DNA of 64,000 nucleotides from JACVRW01 sp963813495 (GCA_963813495.1 CAWEZC010000011.1:124001-188000); one strand, 5' to 3'; shown: positions 51,512 to 61,058, numbered from the stretch's first letter. The notes: generated by a model not told the origin, from the letters alone. Translations and numbers: made by a program.

Positions 51512-51533
51512 GTAATCGGGGGAACACCCTGAA
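51512..51533. promoter_or_regulatory. Copy 2 of the 22 bp motif, upstream of the 76-residue gene
   Basis: GTAATCGGGGGAA followed by CACCCTGAA, in the gap between the 76-residue gene and the divergent LuxR-LAL regulator. It differs from copy 1 at two central positions. It could serve both divergent genes. Confidence 0.5.
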
Positions 51534-51588
51534 TCGCGGCCCGGTCTGAGCTGACCCGGCTATGCTCGCGCCGAGAGAGGAGGCGCAC

Positions 51589-54492
51589 ATGAGCGGATTG
51601 GCCGGTCCTCTCGTGGGTCGCGAACGGGAGCTGGAGCTCGTCGAGCAGCTGCTTGACGAGACGTGCGCGGGTGACGCGCGCTTCCTGTTCGTCGCGGGGG
51701 AGCCAGGAATTGGCAAGACTCGCCTGCTGGCCGAGCTGGCGGGTAGGGCCAAGAGTCGCGGCTGCCTGGCGCTTCACGGAAGCGCGGCCGAGTTCGAGCG
51801 GGAGCTTCCTTTCGGGCTCATGGTGGACGCCGTCGACGAGTATCTCGAGTCGCTCGGGCCCGGCAGCTTTCAACGGCTTGCGGCCGACGATCTCGGGGAG
51901 CTCGCGGGGGTGTTTCCCGCCCTGCGCGCGCTCGATCCCGGTTCAGACCGGCCCGCCATGCCGGCCGACCGCTTTCGAGCCCACCGGGCGGTTTGCCATC
52001 TGCTGGAGGCCCTCGCCGTCAAGCAGCCGCTGGTGCTCGCGCTCGACGACCTTCACTGGGCCGACGGCGCATCGGTGGAGCTGACTTCCCACCTGCTGAG
52101 GCGCCCTCCCCGCGCCGAGGTGCTGCTGGCCACGACCTTCCGCCGAGGACAGATCGGCCGTCCGCTGCTGACCGCGATCGAGAGAGGGCTGCGTGAGGCG
52201 GGCCGCCAGATCGAGCTCGGCCCATTGCCGCGCGCCGAAGCAGAGACGCTTCTGAGCGGACTCGAGGCAGCAGAGGTCCGGCGCCTGTACGAAGCGAGCG
52301 GAGGCAATCCGTTCTATCTCCTGGAGCTCGCCCGAATGGGGAGCGACAATGCGCTGCAGCTGGACGACACCGGAGAGGACGTAGGGGTCCCCGCGGCTGT
52401 TGCGGCGGCGACTCTGGAAGAGCTCGACAACCTGTCGGCCCCAGCGCGCCGGCTCGCCGAGGCGGCCGCCGTGGCGGGTGAGCCCTTCGAGCTCGACCTC
52501 ACGGTGGCCATCGCCGGCATGGTGGAGGCGGAGGCGCTGGGCGCACTCGACGAGCTGATCGCCGGCGACCTCGTTCGGTCCACCCAGGTTCCGCGCCGTT
52601 TCCGCTTCCGCCACCCGCTGGTGCGCCGAGCCGTCTACGAGTCCTGCTCCCCGGGCTCGAGGATCGCCGCTCACGAGCGTGCCGCCCGCGCGTTGGACGC
52701 CCATGGAGCACCGGCGCACCAGATGGCCCACCACGTCGAGTACTCCGCCCGCCACGGCGATGCCGCCGCCGTCGCGCTGCTGCGTGAGGCGGGCGAGGCC
52801 ACCGCAGGCCGGGCACCGGTGAGCGCAGCCCGCTGGTTTCGGGTCGCCCTGCGGCTGATGCCTGCCACCGCTCCGCCCGCCGAGCGACTGAGCCTTCTCA
52901 CGGATCTGGCGGGGGCGCGGGCGTCAACCGGGCACTTCGAGGACAGTCGCGCCGCCCTGCTCGAAGGCATCGGGCTAGCCGAGGAGGAGTTGCTCCGTGT
53001 GCAGCTGCTCGGCTCCTGCGCCGGCCTCGAGCAGCTGCTCGGCCGTCACGAGGAGGCGCACGCCCGGCTCGTCGCTGCCGTGGGCGAGCTCTCGAACAGC
53101 TCCTCTCCGCAGGCGGTGGAGCTCATGATGCAGCTGGCGGTGGGCGACTTCTACCGGATGGACTACGCGGGGATGCTGGCCTGGGGCGAACGCGCCCTGG
53201 AGGGCGCGGAGACTGCGGACAGTCGGACACTGATCGCGGCCAGCACGGCGGTGCTGGCCGTGGCCGAGGCCTTCTCGGGAGCGATCCAGGGTGCGGATGC
53301 CTACTGCGCCCGAGCCGCGCTGATCGTCGGCGGACTCAGCGACGAGGAGATCGCACCTCGGCTCGACGCGCTGGCCAACCTGTCCACGGCCGAGCTCTAC
53401 CTGCACCGCTGGGAGGAGGCCAGCGCCTACGCGCAACGCGGCCTCGCGATCGCCCGCGCGACGGGCCAGGGAGAGGTCCCCCCGGTCCTGGTACCGGTGC
53501 TGGGGGCGGCCCTGCACCGAAGCGGGCGCGTGGCGCAATCGGCCGAGCTGCTCGACGGAGCGGTGGAGGCGGCCCGTCTCTCGGGCAACACGCAGGCGCT
53601 GGGTTGGAACCTGCTCAGTCGCGCGTACACCGCGGTTGCCGCCGGTGACCTCGAGCTCGCGGTCGACCTTGCCGAGGAGAGCGTCGAGCTCACGCGCGAG
53701 GTCGACGACAGCCTGGTCTCCACCTATGCGAACGTGGCGCTCGCCGACGCCTTGTGCGAATCGGGCGAGGCAGAACGCGCCGCCGACGTCCTGCTGACCG
53801 CTGCCGGAGGCGAAGACCTACCCCTCATCGCACGCGGTTGGAGGGCCAACTACTTCGAGCTCCTGACGCGCTGCCGGCTCGAGCTCGGCCGCACGGCCGA
53901 AGCCGAGCGAGCCGCCGGCCAGGCAAGCCTCACGGCAGCCGAGACCGGGCTCTCACTCGCCACGGCGATGGGCCGGCGTGCGGCGGCCGCCGTGGCGCTC
54001 GCAAGGGGAGAGCCGGCCAGGGCCGCCGAGCTGGCGCTGGCCGGCGTGGCCGCCGCCGACGAGAGCGGCGCGCGTGTCGACGCTGCCAGAGCTCGCACGC
54101 TCGCCGGGCGCGCCCTGGCCGCAGCCGGTGAGCGGGAGCAGGCCAACACCCAGCTGGAGGCCGCTGCCCGAGAGCTCGAGGCCTGTGGAGCCCGTCGTTA
54201 TCGCGACGAGGCGGAGCACGAGCTTCGCAAGCTCGGCCGGCGCTTCCACCGGCGAACGGGGGGCCTCAAGGCGGGCGGCAAGGGAGTCGAGGCGCTCACC
54301 GGCCGCGAACTCGAGGTGGCGCAGCTGGTGGTCGACCGCCGCACCAACCCGGAGATCGCCACCGCCCTCTATCTGAGCGAGAAGACCATCGAGACCCACA
54401 TGCGGAACATCTTCCGCAAGCTCGGCGTGTCGTCCCGTGCCGACGTTGCCCGGACGCTGGAACGAGCACAGCCGGCCTCGCCCCGGGACTGA
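51589..54492 (+). CDS. Large LuxR-family (LAL) ATPase regulator
   Basis: A 967-residue regulator. An N-terminal AAA/STAND ATPase domain has Walker A GEPGIGKT (37-44) and Walker B LVLALDDLHWAD (about 148-159); the middle is helical with TPR-like repeats; the C-terminus is a LuxR helix-turn-helix (LTGRELEVAQLVVDRRTNPEIATAL, then SEKTIETHMRNIFRKLGV). ATG 51589 has SD AGAGAGGAGG, so it is better than the ATG at 51562. Such proteins usually activate transcription after binding ATP and an inducer. The likely targets are the neighbouring genes with the 22 bp motif. Confidence 0.93.
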   Translation: MSGLAGPLVGRERELELVEQLLDETCAGDARFLFVAGEPGIGKTRLLAELAGRAKSRGCLALHGSAAEFERELPFGLMVDAVDEYLESLGPGSFQRLAADDLGELAGVFPALRALDPGSDRPAMPADRFRAHRAVCHLLEALAVKQPLVLALDDLHWADGASVELTSHLLRRPPRAEVLLATTFRRGQIGRPLLTAIERGLREAGRQIELGPLPRAEAETLLSGLEAAEVRRLYEASGGNPFYLLELARMGSDNALQLDDTGEDVGVPAAVAAATLEELDNLSAPARRLAEAAAVAGEPFELDLTVAIAGMVEAEALGALDELIAGDLVRSTQVPRRFRFRHPLVRRAVYESCSPGSRIAAHERAARALDAHGAPAHQMAHHVEYSARHGDAAAVALLREAGEATAGRAPVSAARWFRVALRLMPATAPPAERLSLLTDLAGARASTGHFEDSRAALLEGIGLAEEELLRVQLLGSCAGLEQLLGRHEEAHARLVAAVGELSNSSSPQAVELMMQLAVGDFYRMDYAGMLAWGERALEGAETADSRTLIAASTAVLAVAEAFSGAIQGADAYCARAALIVGGLSDEEIAPRLDALANLSTAELYLHRWEEASAYAQRGLAIARATGQGEVPPVLVPVLGAALHRSGRVAQSAELLDGAVEAARLSGNTQALGWNLLSRAYTAVAAGDLELAVDLAEESVELTREVDDSLVSTYANVALADALCESGEAERAADVLLTAAGGEDLPLIARGWRANYFELLTRCRLELGRTAEAERAAGQASLTAAETGLSLATAMGRRAAAAVALARGEPARAAELALAGVAAADESGARVDAARARTLAGRALAAAGEREQANTQLEAAARELEACGARRYRDEAEHELRKLGRRFHRRTGGLKAGGKGVEALTGRELEVAQLVVDRRTNPEIATALYLSEKTIETHMRNIFRKLGVSSRADVARTLERAQPASPRD

Positions 54493-54497
54493 GTCGG

Positions 54498-54644
54498 CTA
54501 CCAGGGCTGGCCGTGGCCGCAGGCCGGGCAGGTCACGCGGGTGGTGACAGCGGCCGTGAAGGCCGTGCCGCAACCGCACTCGTACAGCGCCGCGTCCTCC
54601 GGGACGGCCGCGCGGGCCGCTCCGGCCGGTCCGGGACGCGCCAC
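54498..54644 (-). CDS. Small zinc-ribbon protein (48 residues)
   Basis: A short protein from GTG 54644: ARPGPAGAARAAVPEDAALYE, then C-x-C (ECGCG) and CPACGHGQPW. Three or four Cys can form a zinc knuckle. I recall similar 45-60 residue proteins in related actinobacteria. It is convergent with the LuxR-LAL gene with 5 bp between stops. Function unknown. Confidence 0.6.
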   Translation of the reverse strand: MARPGPAGAARAAVPEDAALYECGCGTAFTAAVTTRVTCPACGHGQPW

Positions 54645-54782
54645 GGTGACGGCGGCCCGGTGATATCCCCGGCGAGCCTTGGGGGAATGTAAAGGACGGC
54701 GTTGAGTGAGCATCTCTGTATCAGTCGGGTGTTATCCGGCAGACCTCGATGTCCTGTACTGCGGATCGACGCTTCGTCCAGA

Positions 54783-55724
54783 TCAGCCGGCCGGAGCAGC
54801 CACACGATGCTGGTGCGGGCTCACGCCGCGCAGCCGCTTGAAGGCCGTGCTCAGCGCGAAGGGGCTGCCGTAGCCCACCTCGTGGGCGACGGAGCCCACC
54901 GTCGCCCCCGGCTCGCGCAGCAGGTCGGCGGCCAGGGCGATCCGCCAGCCGGTGAGGAAGGTCATGGGCGGCTCGCCGACGAGCTCCTTGAAGCGGCGGG
55001 CCAGGGCGGCCCGTGACGCACCAACCTCACGGGCCAGCTCGGCCACCGTCCAGGGATGGGCGGGATTGTGGTGCAGCAGGCGCAGGGCGCGGCCGACCAC
55101 CGGGTCGCTGTAGGCGCCGTACCAGTCGGGTGTGGCCGCCTCGGGGCGCGCGAACCACGCGCGCAGCACGGCGATCAGCAGCAGGTCGAGCAGGCGGTCG
55201 AGCACCGCTTCTTGACCGGGCTCGTCCTTGACGATCTCATCGGCCAGCAGCCCGACGAGAGGGGAGTCCCATTCGTCGTCATGCAGGACCAGCAGGGTGG
55301 GCAGCGCGCGCAACAGGCGCCGGCTGACCTCGCCGCCCGACGGGTAGGTGCCCGTGAGCATCACCGTCTCGCCGTCGGGCGAGTTGCCCCACGTGCGGAC
55401 GCCGAGGTTCCACTGCTCGGCGAGCTCCTCGCCGTCGAGAGTCGTGCAGCGCTGGCCGGGGTGGATGATGGCGAGCGGAGCTCGCCCCGGATCGTCGGCG
55501 ACGGTGCACCAGTCCGGCCCGCGGATGATCGCCACGTCACCCCGTTCGAGGCACACCGCCTCGCCCTCCTCGGGCGTGACCCAAGCCGTGCCGCGAACGA
55601 GCGAGAGGACGGTGAGCGGCGCCTCGTCGCGAATGCTCAGCGACCAGGGCGAGTCCATGCTGGAGCGCAGCAGAAAAGCGTCCCGGGCCCGGGGTCCATC
55701 CAGTAGTCCCACAATCGCGTCCAC
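54783..55724 (-). CDS. AraC-family regulator with N-terminal cupin
   Basis: A 313-residue regulator with an AraC-type cupin domain (about 1-170, DAFLLRSSMDSPWSLSIRDEAP) and a C-terminal double helix-turn-helix (about 215-305, WTVAELAREVGASRAALARRFKELVG, then VGYGSPFALSTAFKRLRGVSPHQHR). I place the start at GTG 55724 (VDAIVGLLDGPRARDAF) because homologues begin there; GTG 55748 is an alternative. It is divergent from the NmrA-like gene, which it probably controls. Confidence 0.88.
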   Translation of the reverse strand: MDAIVGLLDGPRARDAFLLRSSMDSPWSLSIRDEAPLTVLSLVRGTAWVTPEEGEAVCLERGDVAIIRGPDWCTVADDPGRAPLAIIHPGQRCTTLDGEELAEQWNLGVRTWGNSPDGETVMLTGTYPSGGEVSRRLLRALPTLLVLHDDEWDSPLVGLLADEIVKDEPGQEAVLDRLLDLLLIAVLRAWFARPEAATPDWYGAYSDPVVGRALRLLHHNPAHPWTVAELAREVGASRAALARRFKELVGEPPMTFLTGWRIALAADLLREPGATVGSVAHEVGYGSPFALSTAFKRLRGVSPHQHRVAAPAG

Positions 55725-55805
55725 GCACGAGAGATTAGACGTTCGCACATGGTTTCAAGCTCCTGAGCCATGGCCGCTCTTGCTGCGATGGCGTTCTGTG
55801 CGGCC

Positions 55806-56651
55806 ATGACCACACAGAACGACACGACACTGGTAGTGGGCGCCACCGGCAAGACCGGGCGCCGAGTGATGGAGCGGCTGCAGTCACGCGGCCTGACGGT
55901 GCGCGCGGGCTCGCGCTCGGCCGAGCCCAGCTTCGACTGGGAGGACCGGGCCACCTGGGAGCCCGCGCTCAGCGGGGCATCGGCGGCCTACGTCTCCTTC
56001 TTCCCGGATCTGGCAGCGCCGGGGGCTCCCGCGGCGATCGCCGAGTTCTCCGAGCTGGCCGTGGCCGGCGGCACGCGGCGGCTGGTGCTCCTGTCGGGCC
56101 GTGGTGAGGAAGAGGCCCAGCGCGCCGAGCAGATGCTTCGGGGCTCGGGCGCCGACTGGACCGTCGTGCGCTGCAGCTGGTTCATGCAGAACTTCAGCGA
56201 GAGCTACTTCGCCGAGCCTCTGGCCGAGGGCGAGCTGGCCCTGCCGGCCGGCGCCGTGGGCGAGCCGTTCGTCGATACGGACGACATCGCCGATGTCGCG
56301 GTGGCCGCGCTGACGGAGGAGGGACACGAGGGGCAGCTGTACGAGCTGACCGGTCCGCGGCTGCTGACCTTTGCCGACGCGGTCCAGGAGATCGCCACGG
56401 CGACCGGCCGGGCGCTGCGCTACGTGCCGATCTCGCTGGACACGTTCACCTCGGCGCTCGCCGACGAAGCGGTGCCGGCCGACGTCGTGGCCCTACTGCA
56501 ATACCTCTTCGCCGAGGTCCTCGACGGCCGCAACGCCCAGTTGGCCGACGGCGTCGAGCGCGCCCTGGGCCGAGCGCCTCGCGACTTTGCCGACTACGCC
56601 CGCCGGGCGGCGGCCGCCGGCGCCTGGAATGGGACGCCGGCGCCGGCTTAG
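55806..56651 (+). CDS. NmrA-like NAD(P)-binding protein
   Basis: A 281-residue atypical short-chain dehydrogenase with the dinucleotide motif VVGATGKTGRRV (about 10-21) and the ADWTVVRCSWFMQNF segment of the NmrA/NAD(P)H-azoreductase-like group. ATG 55806 begins MTTQNDTTLVVGATG; the upstream ATG at 55770 lies in the divergent promoter. It may be a redox sensor or a quinone/NADPH oxidoreductase. Pairing with an AraC-type cupin regulator is common for this family. Confidence 0.87.
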   Translation: MTTQNDTTLVVGATGKTGRRVMERLQSRGLTVRAGSRSAEPSFDWEDRATWEPALSGASAAYVSFFPDLAAPGAPAAIAEFSELAVAGGTRRLVLLSGRGEEEAQRAEQMLRGSGADWTVVRCSWFMQNFSESYFAEPLAEGELALPAGAVGEPFVDTDDIADVAVAALTEEGHEGQLYELTGPRLLTFADAVQEIATATGRALRYVPISLDTFTSALADEAVPADVVALLQYLFAEVLDGRNAQLADGVERALGRAPRDFADYARRAAAAGAWNGTPAPA

Positions 56652-56679
56652 CGAGCGCGTGTCAGCTCAGGTTCCGGGT

Positions 56680-57615
56680 TCAGCGCGGCTTCGGCTGCCA
56701 GTCCGGTCTTCCGTCGTATCCCGTCGCGAAGGTGAGACGCTTGACCCTCGCGCCGTTGGCTCGCATGACGAACACGTCGTCGGCGCGCTTGACCCGGCCG
56801 GAGCTGCGGAGCAGCCGTTGCTGGAACGCGATCTGACGCCCGTCGGGCGAGAAGGCAGGCAGGCCCTCGCCCGAGCGCGGCGTCCGCGTCAGGCGTCGCT
56901 GCCCGCGGCCGTCGGCGTTCATCACGTAGAGCTCGGCGTTCCCGTCACGTTCGCTCTGGAACGCGATCCGCCGCCCATCGGGGGACCAGTCGGGTTCGCC
57001 GTCACCCGAAGTGTTCGCCGTCAGCGCCGTCTGGCCGCTGCCATCGGGGTTCATGACGAAGATCTCCCCCGGGCCGGTCCGGAAGGACACGAACGCGATC
57101 TTGGTGCCGTCGGGCGAGAAGACGGGATCGTCCCCCGTCGCGAGCGGCACCTGGCCGCTGCCGTCGGCGTTCATCACGTAGATGCCGGAGCCGGGAACCC
57201 CTCCGGTCGGCGAAGGGCGGATGCTGCGGAAGACGATGCGGCGCCCATTGGGAGACCAGGAGGGCGCGGCGTCGGCGAAGGAGTTACGGGTGAGTCGTCG
57301 CTTGCCGCTGCCGTCGGCGTTCATGGTCCAGATCTCGGCGCGCCGGCGCGCGCCCTGGACGAAGACGAGCTTTCTCCCCGAAGCCGAGTACGCGGCGTCG
57401 CTGTCGGCCACGCTGGTGCGAGTGAGCCGCTTCATGTCCTGGCCGGCGGAGGTCATCGTGACGATCTCGGCGCGCTTGGCGACGCTCTCGCTGGTGAACA
57501 CGATGCGGCCATTGCCACCCGGGAATGCGGCCTGAGCCACGGGCGCGCCCAGAACCAGCGCCAGCGCCGTTGCGCCGACGATGGATGCTCCGAGCCTGGT
57601 CGGCTTTGCTCTCAC
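56680..57615 (-). CDS. Exported TolB-like beta-propeller (PD40 repeats)
   Basis: A 311-residue protein with a signal peptide (about 10-30, ending APVAQAAF) and about six PD40 blades, each with a pattern such as PSWSPNGRRIVFRS or PDWSPDGRRIAFQS followed by YVMNADGSGQ. GTG 57615 has AGGGAG upstream; the frame further upstream lacks protein character. It probably binds proteins or sugars outside the membrane; no enzymatic motif is seen. Confidence 0.88.
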   Translation of the reverse strand: MRAKPTRLGASIVGATALALVLGAPVAQAAFPGGNGRIVFTSESVAKRAEIVTMTSAGQDMKRLTRTSVADSDAAYSASGRKLVFVQGARRRAEIWTMNADGSGKRRLTRNSFADAAPSWSPNGRRIVFRSIRPSPTGGVPGSGIYVMNADGSGQVPLATGDDPVFSPDGTKIAFVSFRTGPGEIFVMNPDGSGQTALTANTSGDGEPDWSPDGRRIAFQSERDGNAELYVMNADGRGQRRLTRTPRSGEGLPAFSPDGRQIAFQQRLLRSSGRVKRADDVFVMRANGARVKRLTFATGYDGRPDWQPKPR

Positions 57616-57823
57616 TGAAACTTCTCCCTTTCCGAGGACTACCCCTACCTGGTTGCGACGGCACGTACACCGCCTGGCACTTGACCATAGGGGAGCGCTA
57701 CGCGCGCTTCGCCGATAGTAGGCCGAGTCTCCGGTATTCGCCAGCGTCGACCATCGGGCCCGGGCGGACACAGCGACGCAGGAAGCCGACGCCCTGGAGC
57801 CCGCCGCCGCCTGAGGCAGCCCA

Positions 57824-58585
57824 TCAGCCGGCGTCGATCGCGTCCTGGACCTCGGCCCGCGTGGGCTGGGGGCCGAAGCCGGTCAGGCACCACGTGGCGC
57901 CTGCCGCGGCCCATGGCTCCGGATCGGCGCCGGGCGGGTTTGTCACCACCAGGTCGAAGGGCTCGCCCGCCCTCTCACCGCGCAACGCTCCGAGCTCCTG
58001 CGCGAGCTCGGCCAGCGCCTCAGGGCCCGGGAGGTCGATCGGGAACAACCCGTCCCAGCGTGCGGCGCGGACGAGCGGGCGCCGGTGTGGCCACCGGGAG
58101 GCCACCCACACCGGGATCCGAGGGGTCTGCACAGGCCGCGGCTCGAACGCGCCCGCCCAGAAGGCGGCCAGGCGCTCCAGGCCATCGTCGAGCAGGGATG
58201 CGCGGGCGCGTGGGTCCCCCTCCTCGCCGAAGCGGCCGGGATCGAACTCGCCGGTGCGCAGGCTGCCGAGCCCGACGCCGAGCACGAGCCGGCCACCACT
58301 GAGGCGATCGAGGGTGACCGTCTCCCGCGCGAGCTGGTGCGGACGCCGGCGGGCCAGCGGCGTGACCATCGGACCGATCAGGAGCCGCTCGGTGGCCACC
58401 GCCAGCGCCGCCAGGGTGATCCACGGGTCGGCCACCCTCTCTACCGGCTCGCGGTAGATCAGGTGGTCCCAGACGAAGAACCCGTCCCAGCCCTTGTCCT
58501 CGGCGCGCCGGGCGAGCTCGGCCACGACCTGCGGCTCCGACAGCTCCTCGAAGGGAGCCACGTAGATGCCCCGGCGGGCGCTCAT
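57824..58585 (-). CDS. LLM-class (luciferase-like) flavin/F420 oxidoreductase
   Basis: A 253-residue TIM-barrel oxidoreductase (GWDGFFVWDHLIY, LLIGPMVTPLARRRPHQLARETVTLDRLSGGRLVLGVGLG). It is shorter than the usual 300-340 residues but has the family core. Cofactor FMN or F420 and the substrate cannot be told. It is 67 bp downstream of the FAD oxidase start-to-stop run on the same strand. Confidence 0.87.
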   Translation of the reverse strand: MSARRGIYVAPFEELSEPQVVAELARRAEDKGWDGFFVWDHLIYREPVERVADPWITLAALAVATERLLIGPMVTPLARRRPHQLARETVTLDRLSGGRLVLGVGLGSLRTGEFDPGRFGEEGDPRARASLLDDGLERLAAFWAGAFEPRPVQTPRIPVWVASRWPHRRPLVRAARWDGLFPIDLPGPEALAELAQELGALRGERAGEPFDLVVTNPPGADPEPWAAAGATWCLTGFGPQPTRAEVQDAIDAG

Positions 58586-58652
58586 CGCGTGGCCGACTCA
58601 GCCCACGAACTCCACAGGATGATCCGCGCGCCCCGGCTGGCCTTCGCCGGGC

Positions 58653-59990
58653 CTAGGTGTGGATCTCGTGGTTGGCCGCGAAGAGGCCCACGGGGTCGAA
58701 CTTTCGCTTGACCACCTGGAGGCGAGCCCAGCTCTCCGCGTCGAAGGCCCGCGACATGTCGAAATCCTGCTCCACGAAGTTGAGGTACCAGCCGCTCCTC
58801 CACGGCGCCATCGACTCGCTCACCCGGCCCACCGCCGCGCGCATCGGAGCGGCGTGCTCGGGCGCCATGATGCCCCCGATCGCGAACAGCAGGTACTCGC
58901 CCGTCACCAGCGCCTGGACACCGTGGCCGGGTGTCGAGCGGGCCAGCGCTCCCCCGAGGTGGCGCAGCTCGACCAGCGCGAGCGGCGAACCCGAACCGGC
59001 GCCGGCCCGCGCGATCAGCTCGTCGGCCGCGGCCGCGGGCAGGTCCCCGAGCAGGTTGTGAGAGCTGGTGTAGGGCAGTGGATCCTCGGGATCCATGGCC
59101 AGGTAGGACAGCGCCGCCGGTGGCACCATCGAGAAGGTGTCCATCTGCGGCCCGAGCTCACGCAGCGGCTCGATCAGCTTCGCACCCACCGCCTCGCCCC
59201 CGAGGACGGCGGCCATTACGACGCTGAAGGAGTTGCCCCGCAGCGGATCGGGGATCTCGGGGAGGTCCGGAAGCTGGAGCAGCTTGAACGCCGACGTGAC
59301 CTCGTCGGGCAGGCCCGCGGTCCACTCGCGCCAGGCGTGCAGCACCTCGTCGCCCTGGTCGAAGCCGAAGAACAGCGCACCGGCGTAGAGCTCGTCCACC
59401 GGGAAGAGATCGAACTCGAGCGCGGTGACGATGCCGAAGTTGCCGCCTCCGCCGCGCAACGCCCAGAACAGCTCAGGCTCGTTCTGGTGGTCGGCGCGGA
59501 CCAGCTCGCCGTCGGCAGTGACCAGCTCGATCGCCGTAACGCTGTTCGCCTGCATGCCGTACTTGCGGCCGAGCCAGCCGACCCCGCCGCCGAGCGAGTA
59601 GCCGGCGATCCCGATGTCACGCGCCGAGCCGTGCAGCGCGGCGAGGCCCATCTGGGAGGCATCGTCGATCACGTCGAGCCAGCGGGCGCCGCCACGCACC
59701 CGTGCGGTCCGGTTCACGGCATCGATCTCCACGCCCTGCATCGCGTCAGTGCGCAGCAACATCGCGGGCCGCTCCCAGTCGATCGGATCGGCGTTGTGGC
59801 CGGTCCGCTGCGCAGCAATGCGTAGGCCCTGCTCACGCGCTCCGCGCACCAGCGCGGCGACTTCGTCGGCGTCACCGGGATATGCGACCAGGTCGGGGCG
59901 CTGGTCGACAGCGAGGTTGAAGGCCTGGCGCGCCTGGTCGAAGCCGTCCTCGCCCGTGCGCACTACCGGGCCTTTGATGGCGATGCTCAT
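58653..59990 (-). CDS. FAD-binding (VAO/berberine-bridge type) oxidoreductase
   Basis: A 445-residue flavoprotein with an N-terminal FAD domain (DLVAYPGDADEVAALVRGARE, AAQRTGHNADPIDWE, GIAGYSLGGGVGWLGRKYGM, ELFWALRGGGGNFGIVT) and a C-terminal BBE tail (YLNFVEQDF, RLQVVKRKFDPVGLFAANHEI). The His in RTGHNA may bind FAD covalently; the second covalent Cys seen in some relatives is absent. The start overlaps a 39-residue ORF as ATGA, with SD CAGGAG inside that ORF. Confidence 0.9.
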   Translation of the reverse strand: MSIAIKGPVVRTGEDGFDQARQAFNLAVDQRPDLVAYPGDADEVAALVRGAREQGLRIAAQRTGHNADPIDWERPAMLLRTDAMQGVEIDAVNRTARVRGGARWLDVIDDASQMGLAALHGSARDIGIAGYSLGGGVGWLGRKYGMQANSVTAIELVTADGELVRADHQNEPELFWALRGGGGNFGIVTALEFDLFPVDELYAGALFFGFDQGDEVLHAWREWTAGLPDEVTSAFKLLQLPDLPEIPDPLRGNSFSVVMAAVLGGEAVGAKLIEPLRELGPQMDTFSMVPPAALSYLAMDPEDPLPYTSSHNLLGDLPAAAADELIARAGAGSGSPLALVELRHLGGALARSTPGHGVQALVTGEYLLFAIGGIMAPEHAAPMRAAVGRVSESMAPWRSGWYLNFVEQDFDMSRAFDAESWARLQVVKRKFDPVGLFAANHEIHT

Positions 59991-60106
59991 GTGGGTTTCT
60001 CCTGATCGATGGGGTCGGGGCCGGCCTTCACCAACTCGTCGAGGGCCGCAAGCACGCGCTCGACCAGCCGACGGACATCGGCCTGCGGCGCCACCGCGGC
60101 CAGCAT
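59987..60106 (-). CDS. Short ORF (39 residues) coupled to the FAD oxidoreductase
   Basis: It reads MLAAVAPQADVRRLVERVLA and continues to a TGA overlapping the next ATG (ATGA). The frame stays plausible further upstream without a start codon, so this may be a short coupled peptide or the end of a degraded gene. Only the coupling and amphipathic helix pattern support it. Confidence 0.3.
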   Translation of the reverse strand: MLAAVAPQADVRRLVERVLAALDELVKAGPDPIDQEKPT

Positions 60107-60151
60107 AAGCGCGACCTGCGCCCCTTCGCCAGCCCTCGGCCGGTCGTGTGG

Positions 60152-60613
60152 TCAGCGCAGCCAGTCGAGCAGGCGGTCGATGAACTCGGCCTGCGCGGAC
60201 ACCAGCTTCTCACGCGCCTCCGCCGGCCCGAACCAACCCGCCCGGTCGACCTCGGGAAACTCGGCCATCCGCTCCGAGCGCGGCGGCCACTCCATCGTGA
60301 AGGTATTGCTGGCGATCGCGTCCGCGTCGAGGTCTCCCTCGGCGGCCCAGGCGCTGACCAGCTTCCCGCCCTTCTGCTTGATGCTGCCCAGCTCGGTGAC
60401 CCTCTTCGGGCTGAGCGCGGTGCCTGTCTCTTCCTCGAATTCGCGCAACGCGCAGGCCAGGGGATCGTCTCCCTCCTCGTACTCGCCCTTGGGGATCGAC
60501 CAGGCGCCGGCGTCCCGCTTGGCCCAGAAGGGACCGCCGGGATGGACGAGCAGGACCTCCGGCTCAGAGTCGCTTTCCCGGTACAGCAACAATCCGGCAC
60601 TGCGCTTGACCAT
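60152..60613 (-). CDS. Nudix hydrolase
   Basis: A 153-residue Nudix protein (GLLLYRESDSEPEVLLVHPGG). The Nudix box is GEYEEGDDPLACALREFEEETG (about 43-64), with the metal-binding REFEEE run complete. The WAKRDAGAWSIPKGE segment resembles diadenosine-polyphosphate or NTP-pyrophosphatase members. The substrate is unknown. The gene is 28 bp downstream of the cupredoxin gene on the same strand. Confidence 0.92.
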   Translation of the reverse strand: MVKRSAGLLLYRESDSEPEVLLVHPGGPFWAKRDAGAWSIPKGEYEEGDDPLACALREFEEETGTALSPKRVTELGSIKQKGGKLVSAWAAEGDLDADAIASNTFTMEWPPRSERMAEFPEVDRAGWFGPAEAREKLVSAQAEFIDRLLDWLR

Positions 60614-60641
60614 CCCGAAAGAAAATCAGGTCCGTCCGGCG

Positions 60642-60983
60642 CTACCTCACCTTCAACGTCATACGCATGCGCGGAGCGTGGACGGTGCAGAGAATCTTGT
60701 ACGTCCCGCGCCTGGTCAGTTTCTTCCTGTAACTGCCTGAGCTCTGGGTGGGCGAGTGGAAGCGCACCGGACCTCTGGTCACGGTGACGTCGTGGGGGTT
60801 GCTTCCTTTCCACTCCCACTTCACCGTGTCGTTGCGGTTGACGGTCACCGTGCGCGCGGCGCCACGGTGGACGAAGTAGTTGTCGTCCACCGCCACCGAC
60901 TTGCGCTTGGAAAGGGCGGGACCCGCGCCCAACATAGAGGCGAGCAGGCCGGCGAGGAGACCTGCGATCAACAGCTTGCGCAT
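60642..60983 (-). CDS. Exported cupredoxin (plastocyanin-like)
   Basis: A 113-residue exported blue-copper-type protein. A signal peptide spans residues 1-24; likely copper ligands are His64 (NPHDV), Cys99, His102 and Met106 (CTVHAPRM). Small cupredoxins carry electrons or store copper. Partner proteins are not evident nearby. Confidence 0.87.
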   Translation of the reverse strand: MRKLLIAGLLAGLLASMLGAGPALSKRKSVAVDDNYFVHRGAARTVTVNRNDTVKWEWKGSNPHDVTVTRGPVRFHSPTQSSGSYRKKLTRRGTYKILCTVHAPRMRMTLKVR

Positions 60984-61058
60984 GGGCGACCTCCGATCGC
61001 GCTCGAGATGTGGCTGCGGCGCTATACGCGCGCACGGCCCACTCGGTTCGGAGCCCGC

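Noticed and set aside
54785..55016. Plus-strand frame inside the AraC regulator region
   Set aside because: It is antisense to a well-supported cupin/helix-turn-helix regulator and has no protein pattern.
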